From assembly GCA_018065375.1 (NCBI GenBank), contig JAGHTJ010000067.1:1-16967 (forward strand): 16,967 nt of DNA, read 5' to 3'. The position numbers were made by a program, and so were the translations under genes. Each line of letters begins with the position of its first letter. Position 1 is the first letter of the stretch. The stretch is from Candidatus Equinaster intestinalis. Lineage in GTDB: Bacteria; Bacillota_A; Clostridia; Oscillospirales; Acutalibacteraceae. Positions 8,824 to 16,933 of the stretch are shown one piece after another. A model generated the notes under the pieces. It did no database searches. It was not told where the DNA came from and saw nothing but the letters and a program-made list of their open reading frames with translations.

Positions 8824-10182
8824 TTATATGCCGAAAAATTCCTTTGCATTCTTAAAGCATACCGCCTCAACTATTTTTGCGGCGGCTTTTTCATCGGGGA
8901 ATTCATCGTTTTCAACGAGCTCGCCTATATATGCGCACAAAATTCTTCTGAAATACTCGTGCCTTGTATAGGAAAGGAAGCTTCTGCTATCGGTAAGCAT
9001 TCCGATAAAAGCACCAAGAGCCGAAAATTCCGAAAAATCGGCTATCTGCTTTTGCATACCGCGGCGGGTATCATTAAACCACCAGGCGCTTCCCTGCTGA
9101 ACCTTACCCTTTATTCCCTTTTCGGCAAATGCGCCGCAAATGGCAAGTATTTCGGCATTATCTTCAGGGCGAAGCGAATAGAGCAAAACCTTCGGCAGTT
9201 TTCCGATTTTTTCCTGCGCATCGAGAAGTTCTTTGAGCCCGTCTACCGAGCGGCGACCTATTACATCGAAGCCCGCATCGGCGCCCAACTTTTCAAATGC
9301 CGCGGAGTTTATATTTCTTTCAACCCCGAAATGCAGTTCGCAAACGAGGTTTTCCTCGGCAAAAATTGTGAGAAGCAACTGTAAAACATAGGTTTTATAC
9401 TCGTCCTCTTGAAGCTGTGTAAGGGCTTTACCCGAAAGCCTATCCTTTAAAATTGCGTTTGCCTTTTCACGGCTTGTTTGCGCATTCGGAACATAGGGCA
9501 TTCCGCAGTCTGCCGCTACACAACCCGCCTTTTTAAATTCGGCAAGACGGCTTCTCAAGGCTTCCTCAAGGCTTTCTACATCGGAAGCACCGAGAGTATT
9601 CATATAATCGCAAAAATCGGATTTTTCAATGGCAAGCGCCCTATCGGGACGAAATGCCGGAAAAACTCCCGTTTTAAAGGTTTTATCCGCCGAAATTTCG
9701 TGATGATAGGATAAATCCTCGGTGGGGTCATTCGTAGTACAAAGCGCGTAAACATTGGAGCTTTCAATAATATTTTTTACCGAAAGATTTTTAAGCTTTT
9801 CCGCCGTTTTTTCCCAAATGAGCGGTGCGGTTTCCTCCGATAAAAGGGTATCAATGCCGAAATATTTTTTAAGCTCAAGGCGGCACCAGGTATAAAGCGG
9901 ATTGCCCGCAAGGCTCGGCATAATGCTCGCAAAAGCAAGGAATTTTTCATAATCATCGGCTTTGCCCGTGATTTTTTCTTCCTCCACTCCGCAAACCCTC
10001 ATCTGCCGCCATTTATAATGGTCTGCTTCGAGCCAAACCTGCGTTAAATTTTCGTAAACGCGGTTTTGAGCAATTTCCTTTGCCGGAACGTGGCAATGAT
10101 AATCTATTATCGGCTGATTTGCGGCATGGTCAAAATAAAGGCGCTTTGCCGCATCGGTATTAAGTAAAAAATTATCGTTCAT
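8824..10182 (-). CDS. uxaC: uronate isomerase (glucuronate/galacturonate isomerase)
   Basis: Converts D-glucuronate to D-fructuronate (and galacturonate to tagaturonate) in the cytoplasm, the first step of hexuronate breakdown. This amidohydrolase-superfamily enzyme shows the N-terminal metal motif I-I-D-Y-H29-C-H31 and the conserved late block T-D-S-R-S-F-L-S-Y-T-R-H-E-Y-F-R-R. The length of 452 residues is near the usual 460-470. It is the last gene of the operon; its ATG overlaps the TGA of the preceding gene (ATGA), so it depends on translation of that gene, which carries a nonsense codon farther upstream. The terminator follows its stop. Confidence 0.97.
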   Translation of the reverse strand: MNDNFLLNTDAAKRLYFDHAANQPIIDYHCHVPAKEIAQNRVYENLTQVWLEADHYKWRQMRVCGVEEEKITGKADDYEKFLAFASIMPSLAGNPLYTWCRLELKKYFGIDTLLSEETAPLIWEKTAEKLKNLSVKNIIESSNVYALCTTNDPTEDLSYHHEISADKTFKTGVFPAFRPDRALAIEKSDFCDYMNTLGASDVESLEEALRSRLAEFKKAGCVAADCGMPYVPNAQTSREKANAILKDRLSGKALTQLQEDEYKTYVLQLLLTIFAEENLVCELHFGVERNINSAAFEKLGADAGFDVIGRRSVDGLKELLDAQEKIGKLPKVLLYSLRPEDNAEILAICGAFAEKGIKGKVQQGSAWWFNDTRRGMQKQIADFSEFSALGAFIGMLTDSRSFLSYTRHEYFRRILCAYIGELVENDEFPDEKAAAKIVEAVCFKNAKEFFGI

Positions 10183-11303
10183 TTAAGGGTTCTCCACCTT
10201 TTTTCGTATTCGCCGCTTGTATGTGTATCGGCGGTTTCTTTAAGCTTTGAGTTTTTACGGCGTTGCTCGAGTAAATTATCAAATTTTTCGGTATCGAGCG
10301 GAAGCGCAACCTCTTCACCCGTCCAGGCGGAAAGATATGCGGCATTGGTAATCGTAAGCTCGTTTATGCCCTCTGTGCCTCTTGCTACAAGCTCTCCTCC
10401 CGAAATTATCGCATCGGAAAGGCATTGCAAAACGCCCTCGTGCTGTGTGCCGGGGTCGGTAAACTCGGTAACCGTAACATCAAAATCGCCCTTTTCGTTT
10501 TTAAGATAAAGGGTGAGCTTTTGCATTTCGGCTATGAGCTTGCCCTTTTCTCCGCAGATTTCAAGACGGTTTGTTCCGGGATTTTCCCCGGTAGAGGTCA
10601 TAAAGACTGCCGTTCTGCCGTCAGAATACCGACAGCTTATCACGGCATCGTCCTCAACCTCGATATTATGCTATTTACCGACATAACAATCAGCGCGAAC
10701 ATAATCGGGCATACCGAAAATCCATTGCATCAAATCGAGCTGGTGAGGTGCCTGATTCATAAGCACACCGCCGCCCTCTCCGAGCCAGGTTGCACGCCAT
10801 GAGCCGGAATCGTAATACTCTTGATTTCTATACCAGGCGGTTGCCTCCCAGAGAAGTCTTTGGGGTTTGCCCAAAATGCCCTCTTTTATGATACGGCGGA
10901 CCTCTCTATACATCGGGTTTGTACGCTGATTCCACATAATTGCGAAAACCTTGCCCGATTTTTCAGCCGCCTCGTTCATTTTAATTACATCGCTCACCCT
11001 TACTCCAGCCGGCTTTTCGGTGAGAACATTCAGTCCCCGCTTGAAGCCCTCAATCGCATAAACGGTATGGAAATAATGGGGGGTTGCAATTATAACGGTA
11101 TCTATTTTTGCGCAGTCAAAAAATTCCTCTGCCGTTTCGAAAAATTCGGCATCAGGGCAGTTTACCCTTGCCCACTCCTTACGCTCGGGCGAAATATCGC
11201 ATATCGCCGCAAGCTTCATACCGGAGATTTTGCCGCCATAAATAGCGGTGGCATGGGCTGAACCGACATTACCTATGCCGATTATACCTACAGAAATTTG
11301 CAT
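10179..11303 (-). pseudogene. Gfo/Idh/MocA oxidoreductase gene interrupted by one in-frame TAG
   Basis: NAD(P)-dependent sugar dehydrogenase family. Start ATG 11303 follows AAAGAGGTAG; the frame then shows the Rossmann motif G-I-G-N-V-G, E96-K97-P98, and H187 in Q-A-P-H-Q-L-D, all family hallmarks. At codon 211 (10671-10673) there is a TAG; beyond it the same frame continues cleanly (H-N-I-E-V-E-D-D) to TGA at 10179, giving 374 codons in all. The paralogue at 13997-15160 has G-K-W-H-D-I-E-V-E-D-D here, so the stop replaces W214, a single TGG-to-TAG change. There is no other damage, so the mutation is recent, polymorphic, or a sequence error. If real, the 210-residue product lacks most of the substrate domain. 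The end overlaps uxaC by ATGA. Confidence 0.9.
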
Positions 11304-11316
11304 AAAACTACCTCTT

Positions 11317-12138
11317 TTAAACTCCGGAATATGCTGAAAATCCACCGTCAATCGGAAGAACAATTCCGGTTATAAAGCCCGATTTTGTTTCATCAAGCAG
11401 GAAATCGAGACCGCCGTTAAGCTCCTCGGCTTCACCAAATCTGCCCATGGGGGTAGACCTTAAAATTTTATCGGTACGGGGTGTAGGTGTGCCGTCCTCA
11501 TTAAAAAGGAGGGCTCTGTTTTGGTTGGTTACGAAAAATCCGGGAGCTATGGCATTTACCCTTATACCCTGCGGTGCAAAATGGGTTGCAAGCCACTCGG
11601 TTAAGTTTGAAACGCCTGCCTTTGCCGCTGAATATGCCGGAATTTTCGTAAGCGGACGAAATGCGTTCATTGAGGAAATATTAAGAACACAACAACCCTT
11701 TTTACCTATCATATCGGGTATGAAAACCTGGGTGGGAATGAGGGTTCCGAGCAAATTCAAATCAAAAACAAAGCGGAAGCCATCTGCATCGAGATTAAAA
11801 AATGTTTTAAAATCTTCTGCGCTTTCGTCTCCCTCTTCGAAAAACTCGTGAGCGGTAGTGCAACGCGGATTGTTTCCGCCTGCGCCGTTTATGAGTATAT
11901 CGCATTTGCCCATATCGGCAAGAATTTTTTCGTGAACGGCATTAAGGCTTTCCTTTTCGAGCACACTGCAGGCATAAGCGAAGGCTTTGCCGCCCTTTTT
12001 ATTTATTTTTTCGGCAACCGCGTTTACCGCCTTTTCGTTTATATCAAGAAGCGCAACATTATTGCCTTTTTCTGCCAAATGCTCTGCGAATGCTGAGCAG
12101 AGAACTCCGCCTGCACCCGTAATAACTATATTTTTCAT
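11317..12138 (-). CDS. uxuB: SDR-family oxidoreductase, probable D-fructuronate reductase (mannonate oxidoreductase)
   Basis: A 273-residue classical short-chain dehydrogenase: nucleotide motif T7-G-A-G-G-V-L-C14, N-G-A-G-G in the fourth strand region, and catalytic Ser (S-S-M), Y169 and K173 in Y-S-A-A-K. In Firmicutes the fructuronate-to-mannonate step is often done by an SDR of this type (B. subtilis YjmF) rather than the long-chain UxuB of E. coli. Its place between uxuA and uxaC, the enzymes on both sides of this step, supports that role. The start follows GAGAGGAAACGGAAT. The symbol is given by role, not by homology to E. coli UxuB. Confidence 0.8.
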   Translation of the reverse strand: MKNIVITGAGGVLCSAFAEHLAEKGNNVALLDINEKAVNAVAEKINKKGGKAFAYACSVLEKESLNAVHEKILADMGKCDILINGAGGNNPRCTTAHEFFEEGDESAEDFKTFFNLDADGFRFVFDLNLLGTLIPTQVFIPDMIGKKGCCVLNISSMNAFRPLTKIPAYSAAKAGVSNLTEWLATHFAPQGIRVNAIAPGFFVTNQNRALLFNEDGTPTPRTDKILRSTPMGRFGEAEELNGGLDFLLDETKSGFITGIVLPIDGGFSAYSGV

Positions 12139-12151
12139 ATTCCGTTTCCTC

Positions 12152-12934
12152 TCAATCGAAAATTTTGAGAACCTCGCGCATTTGCTTTACGGTTTCGTCC
12201 CAGTTTTCACCGAAATTACCCTCAAGGCTCATTCTTTCGTTATAACCGTTTTTCTTTATTGCCGCCGCCCATCTTTCGCAAACGGGTTTATCCTCGGGGT
12301 TAATCGGCATTTTTCTATCGGAATTGGCTCTTGCTATATGAAGGTGTGCAAGGGTTTCGCCGCAGTTTTCTATTGCATCGAGGCTTTCACCTGTCATAGC
12401 AACATGGAAGAAATCGGCGAGCACCTTTGCGTTTTTATGGTTTGCCTTTTTGCATATATCAATGCCCTCGGCTACGGTATTTATGAAATTGCTGTTACCC
12501 TTATAAAGCGGCTCTACAACTACCGTAATGCCGTATTTTTCGGCAATTTTCGCCGAAAGACCGAAAACCGTTGCAAACTGATTTACGCCGTCCTCCCAAT
12601 TTACATCATCGGGAATCTGTCTGGCACCGCCGCAACCGATAACCGCAACCTTTGTGCCCAGCTTCTGCGCCTTTGAAAGAGCAGTTTCAAGATAATTTTC
12701 AACATCAGAATAATCAATACCGGGTTTTACGAGATAACTGCCGCCGTATTTAAAGAAGCAGTTTACCGCCTCGGCATAAATTCCGGTTTTTTTGCTCTCT
12801 GCTAAAAATTCTTCGATTTGGGTTTCGTCCCAATCCGATACTACCGAGAGCGGAATTTCGGCATAATCGTAGCCGAATTCTTTAAGCTTTGCAAGCTTTT
12901 TATAATCTGCATCAACGCATACTCCGTAACGCAT
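12152..12934 (-). CDS. sugar isomerase/epimerase-type TIM barrel (AP endonuclease 2 superfamily)
   Basis: A 260-residue xylose isomerase-like TIM barrel. The likely metal ligands and acid-base residues are E141 (V-V-E-P), D174 and H177 (A-D-F-F-H), H199 (L-H-I) and E238 (S-L-E-G). ATG 12934 is preferred over ATG 12940 because AAGGAG lies seven bases before the former and only one base before the latter; ATG 12940 would, however, form an ATGA overlap with the uxuA stop. Such proteins isomerise or epimerise sugars, and some act on 3-keto sugars. The substrate cannot be read from the sequence; the uronate operon suggests a uronic acid or keto-uronate. Confidence 0.8.
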   Translation of the reverse strand: MRYGVCVDADYKKLAKLKEFGYDYAEIPLSVVSDWDETQIEEFLAESKKTGIYAEAVNCFFKYGGSYLVKPGIDYSDVENYLETALSKAQKLGTKVAVIGCGGARQIPDDVNWEDGVNQFATVFGLSAKIAEKYGITVVVEPLYKGNSNFINTVAEGIDICKKANHKNAKVLADFFHVAMTGESLDAIENCGETLAHLHIARANSDRKMPINPEDKPVCERWAAAIKKNGYNERMSLEGNFGENWDETVKQMREVLKIFD

Positions 12935-12936
12935 AA

Positions 12937-13974
12937 TCATTCTCCTTTTTCTGCGGCTTCAAACAAGCCTTTTAAATAGGCGGCGCCGAGCGCACGGTCA
13001 AAAAGTCCGTAACCGTAGCGTCCGCTTTCGCCCCAAATCATTCTGCCGTGGTCGGGACGAACATATCCGTCAAACCCGCCATCGAGCAGTCCCTTTACTA
13101 TTTTATACATATCGAGCGAACCGCACTCGGAGGGGTGACCGACTTCTTCAAACTGTCTATCCCCCGTGATTTTTATATTGCGCAGATGTGCAAAGGGTAT
13201 ACGAGAAGCATACTTCTTTGCCATATACGGTAAATCATTCTGCGGGTTTGCACCGAGTGAACCGGTGCAGAACGTAAGTCCGTTATACTCCGAATCCTCG
13301 ATTTTAAGAAATCTATCGAGATTCTTTTCGCAGGTGATAATTCTGGGAAGACCGAAAATTCCCCATGGCGGGTCGTCCGGATGTATCGCCATTTTTATTC
13401 CCGCCTGCTTTGCTACGGGAATTACGGCGTGCAGGAAGGTTTCAAGGTTTTTCCAGAGTTTTTCTTCGTCTACGCTTTCGTAAGCGCGGAGTAAATCCTT
13501 AAGACCCTCTTTTGTATAGCTCGAATCCCAGCCGGGAAGTGAAAGGTCGCCCTTTAAGGGGTTCATCTGAAGAACGGTGTTTTCATCGTAGGCAAGGGCA
13601 TTTGCACCGTCCGCCTGCTGATGCTCAAGCTCGCTTCGCAGCCAATCGAAAACCGGCATAAAGTTATAGCAAACGCATTTTACGCCCGCTTCGCCGAGTC
13701 TGCGGATATTTTCGCAGTAATTTTCAATAAGCGCGGCGGCTTTTTCGTTTCCGAGCTTAATATCCTCGCTTACCGGAACGCTCTCAACCACCTCAAATTC
13801 GAGACCATTTTTCTCTGCCTCGTTTTTTATGGCGGCTATGCTTTCCCTGCTCCAGATTTCACCCGGTTTTACATCGTAAACTGCCGAAACAATTCCGGTC
13901 ATACCCGGTATCTGCCTTATTTGAGAAAGGGTTACCGGGTCGCCTTTACCGTAATGGCGAAATGTCATTTTCAT
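12937..13974 (-). CDS. uxuA: mannonate dehydratase
   Basis: Dehydrates D-mannonate to 2-keto-3-deoxygluconate in the cytoplasm. The 345-residue protein has the UxuA signatures M-T-F-R-H-Y-G (3-9), A-I-H198-P-D-D-P-P (197-204), T-F-C236-T-G-S-L-G, P-F-A-H263-L-R-N-I, and R-P-D308-H309-G-R-M-I-W-G-E. H198, C236, H263 and D308 are the likely Mn2+ ligands. The start at ATG 13974 follows GAGGGGAG. It is one of the shorter UxuA forms but keeps all core motifs. The enzymes that would use its product (KdgK and KdgA) are not in the window. Confidence 0.97.
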   Translation of the reverse strand: MKMTFRHYGKGDPVTLSQIRQIPGMTGIVSAVYDVKPGEIWSRESIAAIKNEAEKNGLEFEVVESVPVSEDIKLGNEKAAALIENYCENIRRLGEAGVKCVCYNFMPVFDWLRSELEHQQADGANALAYDENTVLQMNPLKGDLSLPGWDSSYTKEGLKDLLRAYESVDEEKLWKNLETFLHAVIPVAKQAGIKMAIHPDDPPWGIFGLPRIITCEKNLDRFLKIEDSEYNGLTFCTGSLGANPQNDLPYMAKKYASRIPFAHLRNIKITGDRQFEEVGHPSECGSLDMYKIVKGLLDGGFDGYVRPDHGRMIWGESGRYGYGLFDRALGAAYLKGLFEAAEKGE

Positions 13975-13996
13975 AAATTTTCGCTCCCCTCAAGCC

Positions 13997-15160
13997 TTAA
14001 AAGGTGCTTGACATATCTTCCTTAATAACCTTTACAACGTTGGTTTTACGGCGAGAAGTTGCAATATGCTTTTTAAGCTCCTCGTAATAAGCATCATCAT
14101 CAAACGGAATGGAAACGGGCTTGCCGGTCCACTGTGAAAAATGCATTGCATTTGAAATGCTTACGGCCTTAAGACCCTCTCTGGCATCCGCAACCATTTC
14201 TCCGCCATGAAGAATATGGTCTGCAAAAGCATTAAGAACGCCGGGATGATTGGTGGCTTCGCCTTCAACCGGAATTTCCTTATATTCGTAGGGTGCTCTG
14301 CCAAACGGGTCGGTAGTAGTTGCAGACCAATCCTGCTCCTTATATTCGGAAAGCCACTGATAAAGTCTGCCGTTTTCGGCAACTAATTTGCCCTTTTCAA
14401 AATCTATTTCGAAACGGTTGGTGCCGGGGTTATCACCGGTAGTTGTAACAAACACACCGGTTGCACCGTTTTCATATTCAACATAAGCGGTAACATCGTC
14501 TTCAACCTCAATATCGTGCCATTTGCCGAAGCCGAGGTGAGCCGAAACCTTTACGGGAGTACCGCAAATCCACTGCCATATATCAAGGTTATGCGGGCAC
14601 TGATTGAGAAGCACACCGCCGCCTTCGCCTGACCAGGTAGCACGCCAGTCTCCCGAAGCATAATAAGCATTCGGTCTGTACCACTCGGTAATAATCCAGT
14701 TTGTTCTGCGGATTTCACCCATAACGCCGCTCTTTACGATTTCGCGCATTTTTCTGTAAATCGGATGTGTACGCTGGTTCATCATAAGTCCGAAAGGAAC
14801 CTTGGTTTTATCGGCAACGGCTATCATTTCCTTAACCTGCTTTGTATAAACGCCTGCCGGCTTTTCAACCATTACGGCAATACCCTTTTCCATAGCCATT
14901 ATGGCATATTTCGGATGGTCGTAATGCGGAACGGCAACGATAACGGCATCAATGAGTCCGCTATCGAGCATTTCTTCGGCAGAACCGAAAAGTCCGATTT
15001 CATGCTTTACAAAATCCTTTGCCCAAGCAAGTCTGTCTGCATCAATATCGGCAACTGCGGTGAGCTCTATTTCGGGGCACTTACCTGCTTCGAGGTTTCT
15101 GACGTGGCCCGAGCCCATATTTCCTATACCGATGATACCTAAACGTAATTTCTTTTCCAT
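13997..15160 (-). CDS. Gfo/Idh/MocA family NAD(P)-dependent oxidoreductase
   Basis: A 387-residue sugar dehydrogenase with an N-terminal Rossmann fold (G11-I-G-N-M-G16), the catalytic-type E99-K100-P101, and H190 in Q-C-P-H-N-L-D in the C-terminal substrate domain. It is clearly a paralogue of the broken gene at 10179-11303: both share N-Q-R-T, G-E-G-G-G-V-L, T-G-x-N-P-G-T-N-R and E-V-E-D-D. Relatives oxidise a sugar hydroxyl, often at C3 (for example YcjS of E. coli), or reduce keto sugars. The uronate operon suggests a glucuronate-containing substrate, but this is inference. The ribosome site is GGAGGAAAT. Confidence 0.9.
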   Translation of the reverse strand: MEKKLRLGIIGIGNMGSGHVRNLEAGKCPEIELTAVADIDADRLAWAKDFVKHEIGLFGSAEEMLDSGLIDAVIVAVPHYDHPKYAIMAMEKGIAVMVEKPAGVYTKQVKEMIAVADKTKVPFGLMMNQRTHPIYRKMREIVKSGVMGEIRRTNWIITEWYRPNAYYASGDWRATWSGEGGGVLLNQCPHNLDIWQWICGTPVKVSAHLGFGKWHDIEVEDDVTAYVEYENGATGVFVTTTGDNPGTNRFEIDFEKGKLVAENGRLYQWLSEYKEQDWSATTTDPFGRAPYEYKEIPVEGEATNHPGVLNAFADHILHGGEMVADAREGLKAVSISNAMHFSQWTGKPVSIPFDDDAYYEELKKHIATSRRKTNVVKVIKEDMSSTF

Positions 15161-15181
15161 AATAATTTCCTCCGTTTATAA

Positions 15182-15940
15182 TTATTTAAGACCTAAAGAA
15201 TGCAAATAATCGTAACTGCGCTTAAGACACATAAAGGGGTCCTCGCCGTTGCAGTTATCCTGCTCAACAAGAGCATACTTTGTGCCCGCTTTTTCGCAGG
15301 CGGCGATGATTTTATCCCGGTTCATATTGCCGTCTCCTATCGGCATCATACGAGGCTGGTTATCAAAGCAGGACATATCCTTAAAATGAACACAGTCTAC
15401 CCTGCCCGTAAGCTTTTCTATCCAATCGGTAACATCAGAGCCCGAATACTGAACCCAATATGTATCGAGGATTATACCGAGCTCGTCTGCCGGAATTGCC
15501 GCACAGAGCTTTTCCATAAAGCGCTTATTATCCTCGCCGCGGATAAACTCTCTCCAATGATTATGGTAATAAAGCTTACCGCCGCGCTCCTTAAAGTGCT
15601 TTGCAACCGGACCTAAATTATTTACGAAATAGGCAAGTCCCTCATCGTTTACACCAATCGGGCAGGAGCCTATGCCCATTCTCGAGCAACCGAAAACCGC
15701 GTGTTCATCAAAAACGGTATCGGGCATTTCCACCATACGCTCTGCCTTTGAATGGGTTATAACACATTCGAGGCCGTTCTTTTGGAGCTGCTCTTTCATC
15801 CAATCAGGCTCGAAAGCGCAGGTTCCCGAAACCTGAACGGTGGTGTAACCCATATCAGCTACGCGGGCAAGCGCGTTTGCCAGGTCATCAAGGGTTTGTG
15901 TGTGGTCATAGAGGGTAAAAAGTTGTGCGCCGATTTTCAT
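15182..15940 (-). CDS. sugar isomerase/epimerase-type TIM barrel (AP endonuclease 2 superfamily)
   Basis: A 252-residue xylose isomerase-like barrel. The motif L-Y-Y-H126-N-H128-W-R-E-F is characteristic of a large group of such proteins, including those paired with Gfo/Idh/MocA dehydrogenases. Likely metal residues are D159 (L-D-T-Y-W), H185 (C-V-H-F-K-D188) and E226 (V-E-Q-D). It begins by an ATGA overlap with the upstream barrel gene and ends 21 bases before the intact oxidoreductase, so it is cotranscribed with both. IolE/IolI and YcjR are members of the same superfamily; the exact reaction here is unknown. Confidence 0.85.
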   Translation of the reverse strand: MKIGAQLFTLYDHTQTLDDLANALARVADMGYTTVQVSGTCAFEPDWMKEQLQKNGLECVITHSKAERMVEMPDTVFDEHAVFGCSRMGIGSCPIGVNDEGLAYFVNNLGPVAKHFKERGGKLYYHNHWREFIRGEDNKRFMEKLCAAIPADELGIILDTYWVQYSGSDVTDWIEKLTGRVDCVHFKDMSCFDNQPRMMPIGDGNMNRDKIIAACEKAGTKYALVEQDNCNGEDPFMCLKRSYDYLHSLGLK

Positions 15941-16791
15941 TTTATAATCACCTTTCCTTTAAGAAATTCTTTAACTGCATTTACGCCGGCATCAAAGGCG
16001 GCATCGGCGTTTTCATAATCACTGCCGCTGAATTTCGAAGCATTTTTTTCAAGACTTCCGCGCGCCGCAAATTCAAAAAGATGGGGTTCTATTGTGGCGA
16101 AGCTTCCGCCCGATGAAATGTAATCGTTTAGAATAAAGGGAACATTGCCCTCGCCCTTTCCGCAGGGCACTACAACTCCGCTTTTCAGCGAATCCTTTAA
16201 ATGCAGATATGCGGTGCAGGGTTTTAACATTTCCCAAGCCGGCAGGGTATCAAATCCGCATTGAACGAAATTTGAGGGGTCGAAAATTGCCCTTATGCCG
16301 GGAATTTTTTCGCATATTTCCTTACAGAATTCGGGGTTATCGCCGTAAACGTCCTTTTCGTTTTCGTTACACAGCAGTATATCCTTTGATAATTCCGACA
16401 ATGCGTTTAATCTTTCGAGAGCATATTTTCTGCCATCTTCTTCGCTTAAAGAATCCTCTCTGTAAAAGCTGAAAATACGCATTTTATCAGCTCCCAAAAT
16501 TCGGGAAATTTCACAGAGCCTTAAAAATCTTTCTTTTTCCTTATCGAAATCCCCGGTAACCGATATTTTACCTATCGGCGAGCCGATTGTTTTAACCGCG
16601 ATATTATCCGCTTCAAGCCGTTTTTTAAGCTCTGAAGCTTCATTTTCGGTTAAATCGGCACAGTTTTTATCCCCCACCGTGCGAAGCTCAATAAGGCGCA
16701 AGCCGTTACGCTTTAAAGCGGCTATCTGCCCCTCAATATCATTTGAAGCTTCATCGGCAAATGCGGCAAGGGTAAAAAGCTTATCTGACAT
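15937..16791 (-). CDS. sugar isomerase/epimerase-type TIM barrel, first gene of the uronate operon
   Basis: A 284-residue barrel of the AP endonuclease 2 superfamily. ATG 16791 is chosen because AGGAGGAG (16800-16807) ends eight bases before it; a TTG at 16797 in frame is too close to that site. Probable metal and catalytic residues are E143 (C-N-E-N-E), D171 (F-D-P-S-N), H197 with K199-D200 (H-L-K-D), and E235 (I-E-P-H). The sequence is only distantly like the other two barrels in this operon, so the three are unlikely to be redundant. It overlaps the next gene by ATGA. Confidence 0.85.
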   Translation of the reverse strand: MSDKLFTLAAFADEASNDIEGQIAALKRNGLRLIELRTVGDKNCADLTENEASELKKRLEADNIAVKTIGSPIGKISVTGDFDKEKERFLRLCEISRILGADKMRIFSFYREDSLSEEDGRKYALERLNALSELSKDILLCNENEKDVYGDNPEFCKEICEKIPGIRAIFDPSNFVQCGFDTLPAWEMLKPCTAYLHLKDSLKSGVVVPCGKGEGNVPFILNDYISSGGSFATIEPHLFEFAARGSLEKNASKFSGSDYENADAAFDAGVNAVKEFLKGKVIIK

Positions 16792-16823
16792 AGGCAAAAC
16801 TCCTCCTATCTTGCTTTTCTTTT

Positions 16824-16852
16824 ATTATATTATGAAAATAAATGCAATAGAA
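16824..16852 (-). promoter_or_regulatory. candidate promoter of the uronate operon
   Basis: On the - strand a TATAAT (16824-16829) lies about 17 bases upstream of the AGGAGGAG ribosome site. At 17 bases farther upstream the -35 position (16847-16852) reads TTCTAT, a poor match, which fits a promoter needing an activator. The AAATGCAA/TTGCATTT repeat covers the spacer and the region just upstream. Confidence 0.55.
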
Positions 16853-16912
16853 TTGAAATATTTTGCATTTAATATTGTATTTTTGCTCATTTTGATATAT
16901 AATTATTGCAAT
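16840..16912. repeat. TTGCA/TGCAA motifs in the divergent intergenic region, candidate operator
   Basis: AAATGCAA (16840-16847) and TTGCATTT (16863-16870) form an 8-bp inverted repeat with a 15-base spacer, and a third copy is the palindrome ATTGCAAT (16905-16912). The first pair overlaps the promoter of the uronate operon; the third lies just after the -10 box of the divergent gene. The layout suits a regulator acting on both, but the surrounding DNA is AT-rich and chance repeats are possible. Confidence 0.45.
16875..16903 (+). promoter_or_regulatory. sigma-70-type promoter of the divergent gene
   Basis: TTGTAT (16875-16880) and a perfect TATAAT (16898-16903) with a 17-base spacer, about 30 bases upstream of ATG 16934. 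Confidence 0.7.
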
Positions 16913-16933
16913 ATGAGCTTCGGAGGCAAAAAA

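Noticed and set aside
10671..10673. Reassignment of TAG to an amino acid in this organism
   Set aside because: TAG ends the alpha fusion gene at 5207-5209 exactly where the alpha subunit should end, and no other in-frame TAG is seen in a conserved gene.
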